64,000 nucleotides of DNA from Capitulum mitella (taxonomy: Eukaryota > Arthropoda > Thecostraca > Pollicipedomorpha > Pollicipedidae): NCBI GenBank assembly GCA_030062745.1, contig CP099850.1, forward strand, positions 7,068,001 through 7,132,000, read 5' to 3'. The notes beneath the pieces were generated by a model. That model was not told the origin of the DNA and did no database searches. It saw only the letters and a list, made by a program, of their open reading frames with translations. Shown one piece after another: positions 24,098-36,660 of the stretch. Position numbers and translations under genes: made by a program. Numbering within the stretch: the first letter of the stretch is position 1; the number at the start of each line of letters is the position of its first letter.

Positions 24098-26063
24098 CAC
24101 TCAGGGGCTGGAGATCTGAAACGAAAATGAGTGGTAAAACACCATTAGAAAGGTACTTATGTTTGTTGCACATGCAACAGTCACACTGCATCCTTTGTTT
24201 AATGGGATTCTGTCCTGTTCCAGCAGTTCAACATGGCACACCAATTACATTTATTTTTATCATGTTTACCATTCAAAGCTACTTCTTGATCCAGTCTGCT
24301 GTATCACACATGGCACATGGCACTGACAGGCAAATCAACAAAACTGCAAAGAGGAATATCATATAAGTCTACCGACAGTTTATCAGGGGCCAAAGATGTA
24401 TGATGTAAACAGTGAAAGATGTATCATCATCATCCAGCCACTGATCCATTTAACTGCAATACCTTAAAACACACTGCAATTTGGAAATATCTTATGCAAA
24501 GTTCTGCTCTGAAATAATGAGGAAGTAGTTAACACATTTTTTAAAAGAATCAAACATTATTATACAAATCATACATGTGGCCATACATGACATTGTTTGT
24601 GATGTATTTGCACCAACCACTTCACTGGTAACCCATTTGCTCAAGAAGCCAATCACATGGTAAAATGTCTTTCACGGAAAGATGCATAGAGTTTTGAAGC
24701 ATTGCTGAAGCAAAAACAATCAACTAACCTAACCTTACGTAAACCTATCCTACCCCCAAACAATGCTCCTGTACATCCAGTACAACTCAATTGGCTAAAC
24801 CATTGTTCCTTTGACTATGGTACAACTTCAATGCCTGAAGCATCACTCCTAGACCTACCACACAGCTCTCACTCCTACAGCATATCTTCAGTTCCCATGC
24901 CTTGGTCAGCCTTCAAAACATAGCAGGTTTCAATGAGACCTTATTAGGGCAAGACTGGGCAAGAAACTAGGTTTGTGGCAGCTTTCAAAAATTTTAGAGC
25001 AGAACTACCAAAATTGGGATGATGCAATCCTTTTTGGGATGAATGGCTGGAATCCCAATCCAAACTTTCCTCCTTCGGATGGAAGGTTGGACTGGGATTT
25101 ACATTACTGTAATTATCTTCCTCAAGAAATATTGGTGAACAAGCAGCAGCAGCAGCGCCACTATGCCATTTTTGTGTGAAATCCATCACAGATGTCTTAT
25201 ACTGTGGCAAAAATTATGAAGTCTGATTAACATTTTCCCACTTACAAAACAACTTGGTCTAAATCTGGTGAGAAAGCACATTTAAAGATATGTTAGGTTC
25301 ATGCATTCTGTCCTAAGTGGGGTGGCTTGATGCCCCATTTGGAGCAGAACTGAGGCTGCTCCAAATATCCTGACCCCAGACATGGTTTATATGGTTTGCA
25401 TGCTGATACCTCAGGCACCCCCTCCTAATCCTATACCTGCAAACTTTGTATGCTTCAGATTGCTCCCTTCCCAGCAGATCTGACATTAAATGCATACCAC
25501 TTTATATGCACAGCACACTCTTGGGTCAATGGCAATACGATCCAATCCAACAGAAGTTTTGTGGTCCTATCCTTCCCACTTATTTAATTGGTATGGAAGA
25601 CTTTGTACTGAGACTGTATACCAAGTGAGTTTATTTCTCCAAGCAGAAAAAACAGCAGCTGTCACCACAATTTTTGGAGGCCAAGGTCATTATAAGTTAC
25701 AACTGCTCTTAACCATATCATGAGCCATGCAACACATTTTTGCTAAGTTCTTATTTGCCAGCAGAAATACCATAAATAGCATAAAAATCACATGGTGAAT
25801 ATCATAAAATTCACATGGTTTTAAGGCAAATACCTGTGACCCAGCACTTCATAATATTATTCCACAATGAAGAATGTGAGAAAAATATGAAACAATATAA
25901 CCAATCCATTCATACCTCACTGACACACCACTTGTCTGACTAATCTCTGTCAAGATTCTCCAGTAATGAATTAAAAAGGGGGCAATTTCCAAGGTTACAG
26001 TGTTCAGATCTTATGTCACCATTATAATCAAACTTTGTGAATAACAGAGAAGATTAACAAGAC

Positions 26064-26233
26064 ACCTAACCTAAATCAATCTAACCTAACCTAACCTAAC
26101 CTAACCTAACCTAGCCTAGCCTAACCTAACCTAACCTAACCCAACCTAACCTAACTTAACCTAACCTAGCCTAGCCTAGCCTAGCCTAGCCTAGCCTAGC
26201 CTAGCCTAGCCAAGCCTAGCCTAGCCTAGCCTA
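26064..26233. repeat. interstitial CCTAA tract grading into CCTAG
   Basis: About 30 pentamer units: mostly CCTAA at the left, mostly CCTAG from about 26,166. CCTAA/TTAGG is the canonical arthropod telomere motif. The variant half suggests internal drift or expansion away from a telomere. Confidence 0.9.
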
Positions 26234-27135
26234 TTTGGACCCACAGCCTAATCACTGTTAAACAAAGCCAAGCCTGACTGCATCCTTTATTGGCTTGTGG
26301 CCTCTAGTATCCTGTACCATGCCTCCAGCACAGGGTTGCACCTTCATTACATTATGCCCATGAATGTCCTTTTCTCAGCCTGTGGTCTCTAGTATCATTC
26401 ACTGATGATGCCATCAAATGTGATGCAGTACACAGGGCATCCTTGGAGTAAAGGCAGTGCAAACAAGACAGCGCTGCCAGTTCTGGACATGTTTGTTTAT
26501 GATGAAATACAACTCTGTTTTCTTTGGAAACCATACTTGTAGTGCCCACATTTTTTCCTTTCACTGGAAAATTTACATGCTCTTCTGCATCTTATATATA
26601 GCAAAAGTGGTATGTGAAAAGGAGAACAAGTGATATATTGCCAAATCATGCAGCTTCCACTCAAGTATACTAAGTCTTACATTGTGACAATTGCCATTTA
26701 AAAGCCTGATATAGCTGAGCTCATGATTTACTGCAATATGTGACACTCAATCCTGTCCTAGCATAATAGCCCAATCTCCATGGCACTAGCAAATTCAGAT
26801 ATCGTATCAAATCTTGATTTCAGAGATCATGGAAACATCTCTTGTAGCAAACTGGACTGGATTTGTGAATCCAGATGGAAAAAGGAGATTTCACAAGGAA
26901 TCCATGAACTGGAAGCATATGGCAGCATTATGCTCCACATTTGTTTTGACATCCTGCAAAGGGAGAGCTAGCAATCAATTTCTTGTCTGTTGGCAGCTTG
27001 TTGACAAAAATAATAAACTGGCATTATAACATGTTCAAATCTCACACAACACACCAGTCCACTACAACAAACAGTCCATTTGGCAATATACCACAGAACA
27101 GATTTCCATACACCCTGAAGGGAAATGTCACAGGC

Positions 27136-27506
27136 AATCCTTTAGAAGCGCACGCTATAAACCAAGCACACTGGATGACACATATACGGCGCGCGTGGCA
27201 AAAGGAGACGTCAGCTGTTGCGAGAAACAACAACATTATGCACTGGAGCTCCAGGTCGTAGATCACCTACTATTCGCTCTTGTTTTACACAGTAGGTTAG
27301 GTTAGGTTAGGTTAGGTTAGGTTAGGTTAGGTTAGGTTAGGTAAGGTTAGGTTAGGTTAGGTTAGCGAATAGTAGGTGATCCACGACCTGGAGCTCCAGT
27401 GCATAATGTTGTTGTTTCTCGCAACAGCTGACGTCTCCTTTTGCCACGCGCGCCGTATATGTGTCATCCAGTGTGCTTGGTTTATGGCGCACGCTTCTAA
27501 AGGATT
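27136..27506. repeat. foldback: 142-bp inverted arms around TTAGG repeats
   Basis: Arms 27136-27277 and 27365-27506 are reverse complements with four mismatches and no gap (about 97% identical). The 87-base loop holds a TTAGG tract at 27293-27365. The arms are CpG-containing within CpG-poor surroundings, which argues for recent arrival. No coding sequence. Confidence 0.9.
27293..27365 (+). repeat. TTAGG tract in the foldback loop
   Basis: About 14 TTAGG units with one variant. It is in opposite orientation to the 26.1-kb tract. Confidence 0.95.
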
Positions 27507-28609
27507 ACCAATGTCACATACATGCCATAATCAGCAGCCAATCCAATGGTTCCTGAAGTAATCCAGACTCTGAAATTTCAAATGTAATCTGGATTTGCTG
27601 TGTATGGTCATGGAAATGCCACCTGAAATCCTGATTTCCCTCCTGATGGATATTACAACAGGTCTTCTGGTTCACATAAATTGGTTTGGATATCATTTGC
27701 AGTCACACATTCAGGCCAGGAGGGGCACAAGCATGGCAAGGGGTTTAGCATTTCCATATTCCTTCTTTCCATGGGCAACCATAGACAATGTTAAACTTCC
27801 ATGAAATTGGTAAGGAGGCTTGGCCCCTACCTCCTTCCCCATTTAGCAGCCACTAATAAATATCCCCGGATACCTACATACAAAGCATGCCAACACAATA
27901 CAGTTTCGCCCCCAATTCATTCGTCCTGTTACGGAAGTTTTCTACCTACTGGCACTAAGTCTTCACAATGACTTCTTGAGATGACATATGAGTTATTACT
28001 TGGTGTTAATGCAAACACATCTCTTGTTCTTGTTGAGTTACTGCGAGCGAACACATCTCAAATCCAGGAATTGCTACACAAAATACTCTATACACAGCTG
28101 CACATATCTTTCGGCGGCTCTCAATGCCATGGTGCACTCCAATTTGAACGGACAATCGTCCCGTGCCATCAGAAATGCCTCAAACGTTAGCACAGCCCAA
28201 GTGTGCCGTAGTTTAACTGTAATGAGATTTAAGAATTAAAAAAAAATAATGCACTGCCGACTAACTGTTTTTTTTATTATTTGCTTGTCTGGTTACATGA
28301 AAGCATGTTTTGGGTCTCAGAACATCGTGATTCCACTCCACAGGAAATTAAGTATAGACCATGAATAGTGGTAACCTTGACTGACAGTCATTTGTAGTGG
28401 ATCGTTTAAAGTACCAGTAGTTTCCAGTAAAGTACCCATTCGTCTGCCTGGATATGAATGTGCTTGAAAGCTATCTTCGCCATTTTTACCTCATAAAATC
28501 ATTTTGATGAGTAAAAAATGTCGAAAGATTATGATAGTTCTTCTTGGTCACTTGCAAATGAATAAGAGTATAACATCAAATCTCATCACTACGGTGCAAG
28601 GCATCGACA

Positions 28610-28736
28610 ATGGCGAAGAAGAGCTATGATCTGTTGTTTAAGCTCTTGTTGATTGGAGACTCGGGTGTCGGAAAGACCTGTATTCTGTTTCGATTCTCAG
28701 ACGATGCCTTTAACCATACATTCATTTCAACAATAG
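28610..28736 (+). CDS. Rab10: Rab10 exon 1
   Basis: The ATG follows GACA. The exon encodes the P-loop and switch I and ends ATA-G before donor GTGAGA (phase 1). Confidence 0.97.
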
Positions 28737-31700
28737 GTGAGAGTCTTCCTCGATTTCGCGCAAAATGCCCCATGTGTGTTTACCTTCTGCGCCGGAATTG
28801 AATTCCGTTGTTGACCCCTCCCCAGAATGATCTCACTGGGTGCGGCAGGCTATGGGCAAAATTTTTGTTTATCGAACTATGAGAATTTTGGTGTTGGCAT
28901 GTGTTAAGGATGTTTTGTTTTGAAACAAGCTATTTAACTTCATGGGGCATTTTTGTGATCTGGATGTAGTGGATGTTTGTGAAGGTGTGACTGATTGATT
29001 AAATATGTTGAAGGTGGTATTTTTCATTCTGAGCCCTGTGTTCCCAGCATGTTGAATTCACTTAACATTATTTCAAAATTATACTGCTGTGCATCCTTGA
29101 CTGTTCAGTTCTTGGGATGCATCTTTCACAGTTTTAAATTCCATTGTCTGCTCTAAATGCAGTGATGTATGTAACATCAAGCACATTTAATGTGTGCCAC
29201 TGCATTAATTAGTGCAACAGAATTGTTCACATTATCAGGATGGTATTTTGCACTATTAAATCAGATGTATTAGGGCCTCATTTTTTAAAATTAGCGAGGC
29301 ATTAAGATGAATTCTGGCTGTATTTCTTGTGTGGTGTCATGATATCTTGTTCTGGAAGGTATGAATACTGTCATGTGCAATCTAAGCTAACTAACAGTAG
29401 TATTATTTTAAAAGTTCTAGCCATGTTTAGAAACATTACATTTAACTTAATTTGATATTTAGGCTGTTATTCAATATGCAACCATTTTATTATGTTGCAT
29501 CTAATAAAGGACCTAATAAGAGCTGAGAGAGCTAAAAAATGTTAGTGAATTCTGAATTGCATGCATTCTCAATGCATTTTGTACTTGTGAACACATTTGC
29601 TAGATGTACCATGTATCATAGGTAATTAGTTTTATGCACACCATTACCATCCTTTTCCAATGTATGTATTCCAGCTTTTACAGAAAGCTATGTTTTAACA
29701 TTGCTGGTTACCCAGGCCTTCTCAGTTTTTGGTAGCAAAGAACAAAAGTTAGGTGAAGGTTCAAAGGATTTGTTAGGAGAAATGGAATGTGTGCAGTTGA
29801 AGAAAAGATGAAAATGGCATGATTTTATATGACATCCATCATGTTTGAATGCATGTGCTGCATACTGACCACTAGAATGTGGAAAATCTGATTGCAGAAG
29901 TGGCCTGTTTTGCATTGCTGCCATTTGGAACATTGCAGCATTTTCAAACAAAGATCCAGTTTAGTCAGTATATGACCTACCAGTTGTCTCACAGTGAAAG
30001 CCTGCACTCAAGGTTGGTGCATTACATGCTGTGGGACCAGACATTACATGCATTTTAGAATGCACCCTAAATGATCACACTGTGATATTGCTGAAACAGG
30101 GTTGACTATATTTACGTACCATGCTTTGGGATCCCACATTTTTTGGGGACTGATATTAGTACATAACATCAACTAGGTCCTTTAATATGCTACTTTTTGT
30201 ATGGCCTTAAATGGATGGCAGCTGTGGATAATCATCTGAGTAGGCAGTAATGACTGTTAGGGTTAGGGGCAGACCCTTGTTTGATTTTACTTTGGGGACT
30301 GATTCCAGATCTGGTTGATGACCTGCTGAACCAATTGTGATTCTGACTCAATATGGGTCAGTTCAGTTTTCAAAACTGAATTGATTGCAATTTTGACTCA
30401 GAGTGAAATGAGTCAGTTTTTTATTGATTCCACAAGATCATTTTCAAAAATTTATGTGATTGTATACAAAATACACCATCTGACTCAAATGGGTCCATTT
30501 TTAAGGCCTGTGTCTTAGCCAGTTGAATTTAGTTCTTTATATCATTCAAGTCAAGGTTCTGAATTGAGTTTTTATTTATTAATGCAGATCACAAAATGTT
30601 TTGAGCCATTGGGGTGCAAAATTTTTCTCTTTATAAAATGATGGCATTACATTGTAAGGAAGCCAGTTCATTAATATCATTCACTGATTGGTGAAAAGAT
30701 GAAAGTTTCGTATGGGCAAAGGTGAAGGTTTTGAGAGCTATAGGAATGCTTCACATGGAATAATGATGTGGTATCCCTGCAGTGAATGCCCAGTCCCCCA
30801 GTAACACATTTCCGGCTGAGATCTCCAGCCACCACTACTGCTTCCATGACACCTCTTATGACATCAGATACAGTCTGCAATGGATATCAGTTATCACATG
30901 AAAACTTACAAGATATTTTTGCATAGTTATTCAAGACTGTCTGTTCTCACAACCCAAACCCAAACCAAAACACAGCTCATGCTGCAAACTGCATGGCCAC
31001 CTTCCACCAAGCAATTGCTTTGAGACATAGAGCAACACTGCTTCTGCACTTGATTGCATCACTTCTCATGATGACTCATTGCAAGACAGTCAAGCTGGCA
31101 ACATTATATGTTTAACACTAAATGTCTGGGAGGACCTACATCATGGGCAGGGGACTGATTTAATTTTCTCACCCACAATCAAATCACCAGGGGATGCCGC
31201 AATCTTCCAGGTCCAATGGCTATCACAATGTGACATTTTGGATCATGGCACCACAGAAGTAATCATTTAGCACACCCAGGTGACATATGTTGTCATCTTG
31301 ATTCTTGTCTTTTTCAAGTGCATTAAGATGCAAAAGTATGTCTCAAGTCACATGTCAAAAGATGAGTTTTATATTCTTCAAGTTTTACAAAGCATGTATG
31401 GCCTGTAATGCCATTTAAGTGGAACACCATTCATTCATTATGGTCTGAGGCTCCCCTTCCTCTATCTGCAAACCTGGAATTATTATGACCAGTATCAGTA
31501 TTCTGGTCACATGGTTTTCAAGAAAATGCTTTTTATGACACAGGAGAACACTTATCACCAGTTCATAAGCTCCATAGTTTGGTTCAATTTAACAGACTGA
31601 TGCATATTTGCCTTGTTCCTTTACATTGCTCTAATTGAGTTTGGGGATATCCCCTAGGTGTGAAATATCGTGATTGTGATGCATGTTGATATATTTCTGT

Positions 31701-34432
31701 ATCTTTCAGGAATTGACTTCAAAATAAAGACGATCGAACTTCGAGGGAAGAAAATTAAACTTCAGATATGGTAAGCTGCTGCTAGTGCTCATTGCCGCAG
31801 TTCTGTTTTCTAAATTCTTGCAGATGTTGTGTTGCATATTTTTCTCTTGTTTGGAGTTTGGCTGGCTGTTAGGCTGTTTTGAACTGAACAGGAGTTTGAA
31901 GACCTGTTCAGTCTTTGGCTTAGTATATGCATATACATATGCATATGCATAGTATGTTGCATATGCAGGGAGACCACATGACACAAAGACAGGTAGCGAG
32001 TAGCACGAGGAGGGAGTGGCGTGGTCGTGCTGATATATCGCGCCTCGCTCTCAGGGACACAGCCGGCCAGGAGCGCTTTCACACCATCACCACGTCCTAC
32101 TACCGGGGCGCCATGGGCATCATGTTGGTGTACGACATCACCAACCCGAAAAGCTTCGACAACATAGCCAAGTGGCTAAGGAACATTGACGACGTACGTA
32201 CGGCACTGGAGTTCCGGCCGCCGGAAGACCACACGACTCGGCCTCGCCGGCGTCTCTTCCGGTCACAGTTCGGAGGTCGTACTGGTTGTGGAAAGCCAGT
32301 GCCATGTGCTGTCTGTTCCACGCCTTGTGACCAGATGTGCAATTTTGGGTTGAAAATGACGCCTAACCACGAAAATTGATACATCCCAACTGTGGAAATG
32401 CTACACCTGAACATCATTTTGGCCCAAATTGCATGTACTCAAAGCCTGATGTTGCATCCTTGCAATGCAGGACTCAATCCTGATTCATTTTACTCTCCAC
32501 GATTTTGATATCCCGTAGCAGCTTTGTATGTGCACATCTAATCACAAATAGATCCCGAAATATTGTGACTGTGGCAACCTTTATTTTTGCCATGACCACT
32601 TAAGTATTTACATCATTTGTTTTTTTTGCTACATCTCGACACCCATTGGAAAATGAATTTGGCCACATTGCTTCCACGCGTGGATCTTTGCCAGGGGCGT
32701 GGGCTGAGCTGGCGTTGTGCGGCGCAGCGACGGAACGCCTCGGTGAAAATATTTGACCAGCGCTTTGTGATAGACTAGTAGTGCATTCTTTCCCAGTAAA
32801 GCCATGTAATTTGTCAGAACTGTATTCTAAGATCACCCATGGGTAATGCAAACTGGATTTTCTGCTACTCGTCATTGGGATGCCCCCGATGTATCAGTAC
32901 AGAGTTGGTGATGACATCGGCACCAGCAAGTTGAGCATGGAGAAGATTCGTGGGAAATGGCTTTGAAACTCAAAAATTGGGAGTTTTGAAACATAATTGT
33001 ATATGAGAACAAAGGCTACAAGGTAAAGCTTCACTGTTCCAGTTTGATACACATGTTTATCATTGACCCAGTCAGTGGTATGATAAGCATTTGTTTTGAT
33101 AGTAATGCGTGGAAAATAATTATTGACAGTTGCATATTTCATTACATTTGCTTGTGGGATGTTGTGTTTCTTCCAGATGAAGAAAGGAAATTGAGTTGGA
33201 TGCAAATAAGTGTAGGCCACAGACGATGGAACAATTGACAGTATTTTCGAATAGCACGACTACTGATTTTACACTTTTTTGCATGGTGGTCAACTGCTTA
33301 GAAAAGCGTGGCAGTTGCCAAAAGAAATGTCCAATTATATACACTGCCACATGTTACCGCACACCAGACAGCCCTAATTTGAGGAAATATGATTTGTTTT
33401 TCTGTCAAGCTCGATGCTCATCTAGCAACTCGCCTGATTTGGCCGCCATGGAACGACTTATCGTGACTTGACCAGGCTGACAGTGGCTACTGTGTAAATA
33501 CCAATGCCTGATGCACCCATTCCGTTCAGAAGTGTATTTGTGATCCCTTCTGTCTTGAGCATCTGTTGGTGTCTGAAAAACTGTGGTCCCTTGCTGACTG
33601 GCGATCTTGCTATCCTTATCTCTCTGGATTTTCAGCACGCGAACGAGGACGTAGAGAAGATGATACTGGGCAACAAATGCGACATCGAAGACAAGAGGAT
33701 GATCACAAAGGAACGGGGCGAATCGGTATGTTTTCCCCTCACGTCGGTGATAATGGAACCCCACCAAAAATGTGCTGAGGCTTGTTGTTTTCCACTGACG
33801 GATAGATTGTGGCGCTCATCGTTTTTGCTGTGTCATATTTGGTAGAGTCACGGCATCGGTAAGCTGGCGAACGTCGGCAAGCGATACCCTGGTGCAAACA
33901 CAGGAAGCAAACAGAGACAGTAAATGCTGTGCAAGTTGGTAACATGGTATTCGACTACGGATGAAATCATTGTTGCGCTGCCTATTGAGGTCCCTTTTGG
34001 ATGCTTTTGCCCCAGTACCAAGTAGTTAGTTGCAAGCATTATCAAAGGATTGCTCTTTGAAGAAAGATCAGGTTAATGGATGCCACAGATTGCACTTGCA
34101 GTGTCTGCTAGAGTGAAACTCATCATTGCTGTCCAGCGGAAAGCGCGGACCATTGTTTGTGATGTATATGTCAGGTTACGCGTTGGGTGAGAGATTGTGG
34201 AGTTGGTGTGCTTGTGACGGCCGCTGAGTGGTGCCGACCGTTTCAGATTGCGCGCGAGCACGGCATCCGGTTCCTGGAGACGTCCGCCAAGGCGAACATC
34301 AACATCGAGCGCGCCTTCCTGGAGCTGGCGGACGCCATCCTGGCCAAGTCGCCCGGCCGCGACAACGTCGAGATCCCCGACCGGTTCCCGCAGGAGAAAC
34401 AGACTCACCACCCGGGCGGGAAGTGTTGCTAG
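28610..34432 (+). CDS. Rab10: Rab10 small GTPase, five exons, complete
   Basis: Rab10 is a prenylated GTPase of the Rab8/10/13 group that directs vesicles from Golgi and endosomes to the plasma membrane. Exons: 28610-28736, 31710-31770, 32055-32193, 33636-33725, 34247-34432; total 603 nt, 200 residues, the same length as human RAB10. All introns are GT..AG with matching phase. Visible motifs: P-loop GDSGVGKT (16-23), switch I TFISTIG (37-43), WDTAGQE (63-69), NKCD (122-125), SAK (152-154) and the C-terminal di-cysteine for geranylgeranylation. [19 protein letters not shown] and KWLRNIDD followed by HANEDVEKM are Rab10-type rather than Rab8. All nucleotide-binding residues are present. The first intron is 3 kb and CpG-poor, while the last exon and 3' UTR are GC-rich. 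It is transcribed away from E2F. Confidence 0.97.
31710..31770 (+). CDS. Rab10: Rab10 exon 2
   Basis: Acceptor ATCTTTCAG, donor GTAAGC. Encodes [19 protein letters not shown] and the start of the Trp codon of WDTAGQE. Confidence 0.97.
32055..32193 (+). CDS. Rab10: Rab10 exon 3
   Basis: Acceptor CTCTCAG, donor GTACGT. Encodes [20 protein letters not shown] through RNIDD. Confidence 0.97.
33636..33725 (+). CDS. Rab10: Rab10 exon 4
   Basis: Acceptor GGATTTTCAG, donor GTATGT. 30 codons including the guanine-specificity motif NKCD. Confidence 0.97.
34247..34432 (+). CDS. Rab10: Rab10 exon 5
   Basis: Acceptor CCGTTTCAG, ends TAG. Encodes [20 protein letters not shown], a divergent hypervariable tail, and GGKCC. 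Confidence 0.97.
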   Translation: MAREHGIRFLETSAKANINIERAFLELADAILAKSPGRDNVEIPDRFPQEKQTHHPGGKCC

Positions 34433-35110
34433 AGGGGGCGGCGGTCGGCACGCGCCCGCCGCGGCCCCTAGTCGATCCGCGTGCCGCCCCGCGAGTGCAT
34501 TGTCTGTGATGTGGGCGACGCTAGCGCCTCTGGCGGCCACGGCCGGCGCCGCCAGGGCTGGGCGCGCCGTCCGTGCGAGATTGTCCTGCTTGGTCGCGCT
34601 CCACTTCAGTAGTTGTCCGTCGCGGGCGGCGGACGGCGCGCGCCGCCGCCGCCGACACCGATCACCGAGCACTCCTGCTGCAGGAGGGAAATCCGACCGG
34701 ACGGCCGGTGCGAGCCGGGCATCTCAGGATGGGGCATAGACTGTGCATTTAATGCCACGTGTACCGGGCGGCATCCCTGAGCAGCATTCGTTATCGGTAT
34801 TCGCTTTACATTCGGTTGCGAGACGAGGCGTGCGCGGGCGTCGGCGCGCTGGTGGCGGTTTGTGCCTTAGCTTGGTGTGGCCGGCGGACGGCCGGAGCCG
34901 GTGGCGGCCGCCGCGCCGCGCCGCGCAGCGCCGCCTGGCGGTCGGCGCCGCGGGCCGCCGCCGCCGGGCACGCCTGGGTGGATCGCGCACAGCCGCCGCC
35001 CAGCGCCCTCTGCACCTTTTTATCGCGACTGATATTAAGTTGTTTATTTGGCTTGATTACCTCGAATGTATAAAATTCTATATGTTTATGAATACATATT
35101 TTTTCGAACC
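34433..35110 (+). other. Rab10: Rab10 3' UTR, GC-rich then AT-rich
   Basis: About 34,433-35,015 is very GC- and CpG-rich with CCG-type runs. From 35,030 it turns AT-rich. I found no standard AATAAA in the first 700 bases, so the transcript end is unknown. Open frames here are compositional. Confidence 0.5.
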
Positions 35111-35587
35111 AGGCGGTGGTGTGTAGGTTTGTCGGCGGGAGGCGTGAAATGGTAGTAGTGCTAAGCTGTAACTGATCCATAGCAAGTGTCGTCAGGCCAG
35201 CACAAATAGAAGTATATCAATGAATGACCTTTTGAACGCCGCGGTACAGATGCGCAACACTGCATTTTATGGGATACCTATAAATGTACATTCATAAATT
35301 TATTGAGACAATGTGAACATTTCACGCTTCCGAAGCAATTTGGTATCGACTAAAATTGTAGTCTGGACTGGTCTGGTCACTGAACTGGACTGTTCGTCTG
35401 AACTCTATCCAGTGAGCTTACGTAATACATGGGTGTCATACATGACTGATACTTGATACAAGGGATGAACTTTGGAAGTGCTAAACAGGGCTTGTTTCAG
35501 TTGTGAGCATGCCTGTGAAGAGCTTGCTACGTATGCAACACAGAACCGTATGCATCCGTGTATCATTCATAATCAAGCATTTGACTT

Positions 35588-35856
35588 TAGGGACGTGGCT
35601 AAGGGGGTCCATGGGGGCCATGCCCCTCTCCGAGCCAAGTGGTCTACACTAGATATATAGCGATTTTGCAGGAATGCGTGATAGCGATAATATATATGTC
35701 GCAAAAGCAGACATGTTTTTCCTGTCCGTTAAATATGACATGAATAACACAAAATTGCTGCATATTATAGATTTCGTCATAAACCGGTGGCATATGAAAC
35801 ATTTGCCATGTGTGACATTTGCCCCCCCCCCAAGGAAAATCCTGGCTACGTACCAA
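35588..35856 (+). mobile_element. hAT-type MITE, family A, copy 2 (old)
   Basis: Homologous to the 5,983 copy along its length (GGGACGT..GCTAAGG start, GGTCTACACTAGATATA block, CCTGGCTACGT end). The outermost bases have decayed and no target duplication remains. Confidence 0.75.
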
Positions 35857-36619
35857 AATCACGTGGACAACCAAGGTAGGAACCCAAGAAAAGCTATTGG
35901 AGACTGATGTATTTTGACAGATGTAGAAGTTCTGTCCACTGCGAGAACAAAAAGTTTAGAGCCGTGGCTTCCATTGTCTTATGACCCCTGTGATTACTGA
36001 TCATGGTTGGAGTTTTCCGAAATTTGTTGTGGGAGTCTGAATAAGGATGACGACCGTTCCTTTGCAGTAATTGTCGTAGGCATCATGCTAAAATGTTTTA
36101 AAATGTGGACGGGTCTGGGCCCTGTCAGCCCCTCGGGACCTACAGTCAAGCGTGAGATCACAACTGGCCGAAACCCTGGTGTAAAACAGTGATGTAGCTG
36201 AACCCAATCGAAATCAGTACAAACACTGAGGAAGGCGGTATTGCCTGCATACAACGGAGGAAGCTCTTATTTTTTACGAAGAAAATAGAAATTACTTGAT
36301 TTATTTTTGTCAGCTGTCTGTATTTGTATCTGTCTGCTGAATCCCAGACAAGCATACCTATCGACCCGCACATTGGATGTTGTCGATGAACAACCCCAGA
36401 CCTGCAATGAGTTGTTAGCTTCAGCTCGCTGTAGCACTGGTAGCAGAACGCGATACAAGACATTTAGCCTCAGCCCACCAGCCCCCAAAAACCACGCCGC
36501 ATTACCTGTCGTGGCCACCCGTGGTCGCTCCGCACAATTCCAAGTGGATGGCGACGACCGCTCCATTCACCCGCGCATCGTCCTTGCGACATTAATCAGC
36601 TTCTGGTCGTTGGCAATCC

Positions 36620-36660
36620 CATTCTGATGCCCCATGCGGTCCGCATGGAGCATCAGAATG
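36620..36660 (+). repeat. 19-bp-arm hairpin
   Basis: Arms 36620-36638 and 36642-36660 (CATTCTGATGCCCCATGCG and its inverse, one mismatch) around a 3-base loop. The half-arm TTCTGATGCCCCATG recurs directly downstream at about 36,670. Confidence 0.8.

Larger units (their letters stand above)
24118..28609. other. E2F-Rab10 divergent intergenic region
   Basis: No protein domain is recognised. CpG is nearly absent from 24.1 to about 27.0 kb and returns at 27.1-27.5 kb (the foldback) and 27.9-28.6 kb (near the Rab10 start). The E2F 5' non-coding exon must lie somewhere here but I could not place it. No TATA box stands out before Rab10. Two TTAGG-type tracts are listed separately. Confidence 0.5.

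Noticed and set aside
36215-36250. Second hammerhead-like CTGAGGA with a good stem II
   Set aside because: The obligatory GAAA after stem II is absent (GCATA instead) and no PLE coding lies nearby.
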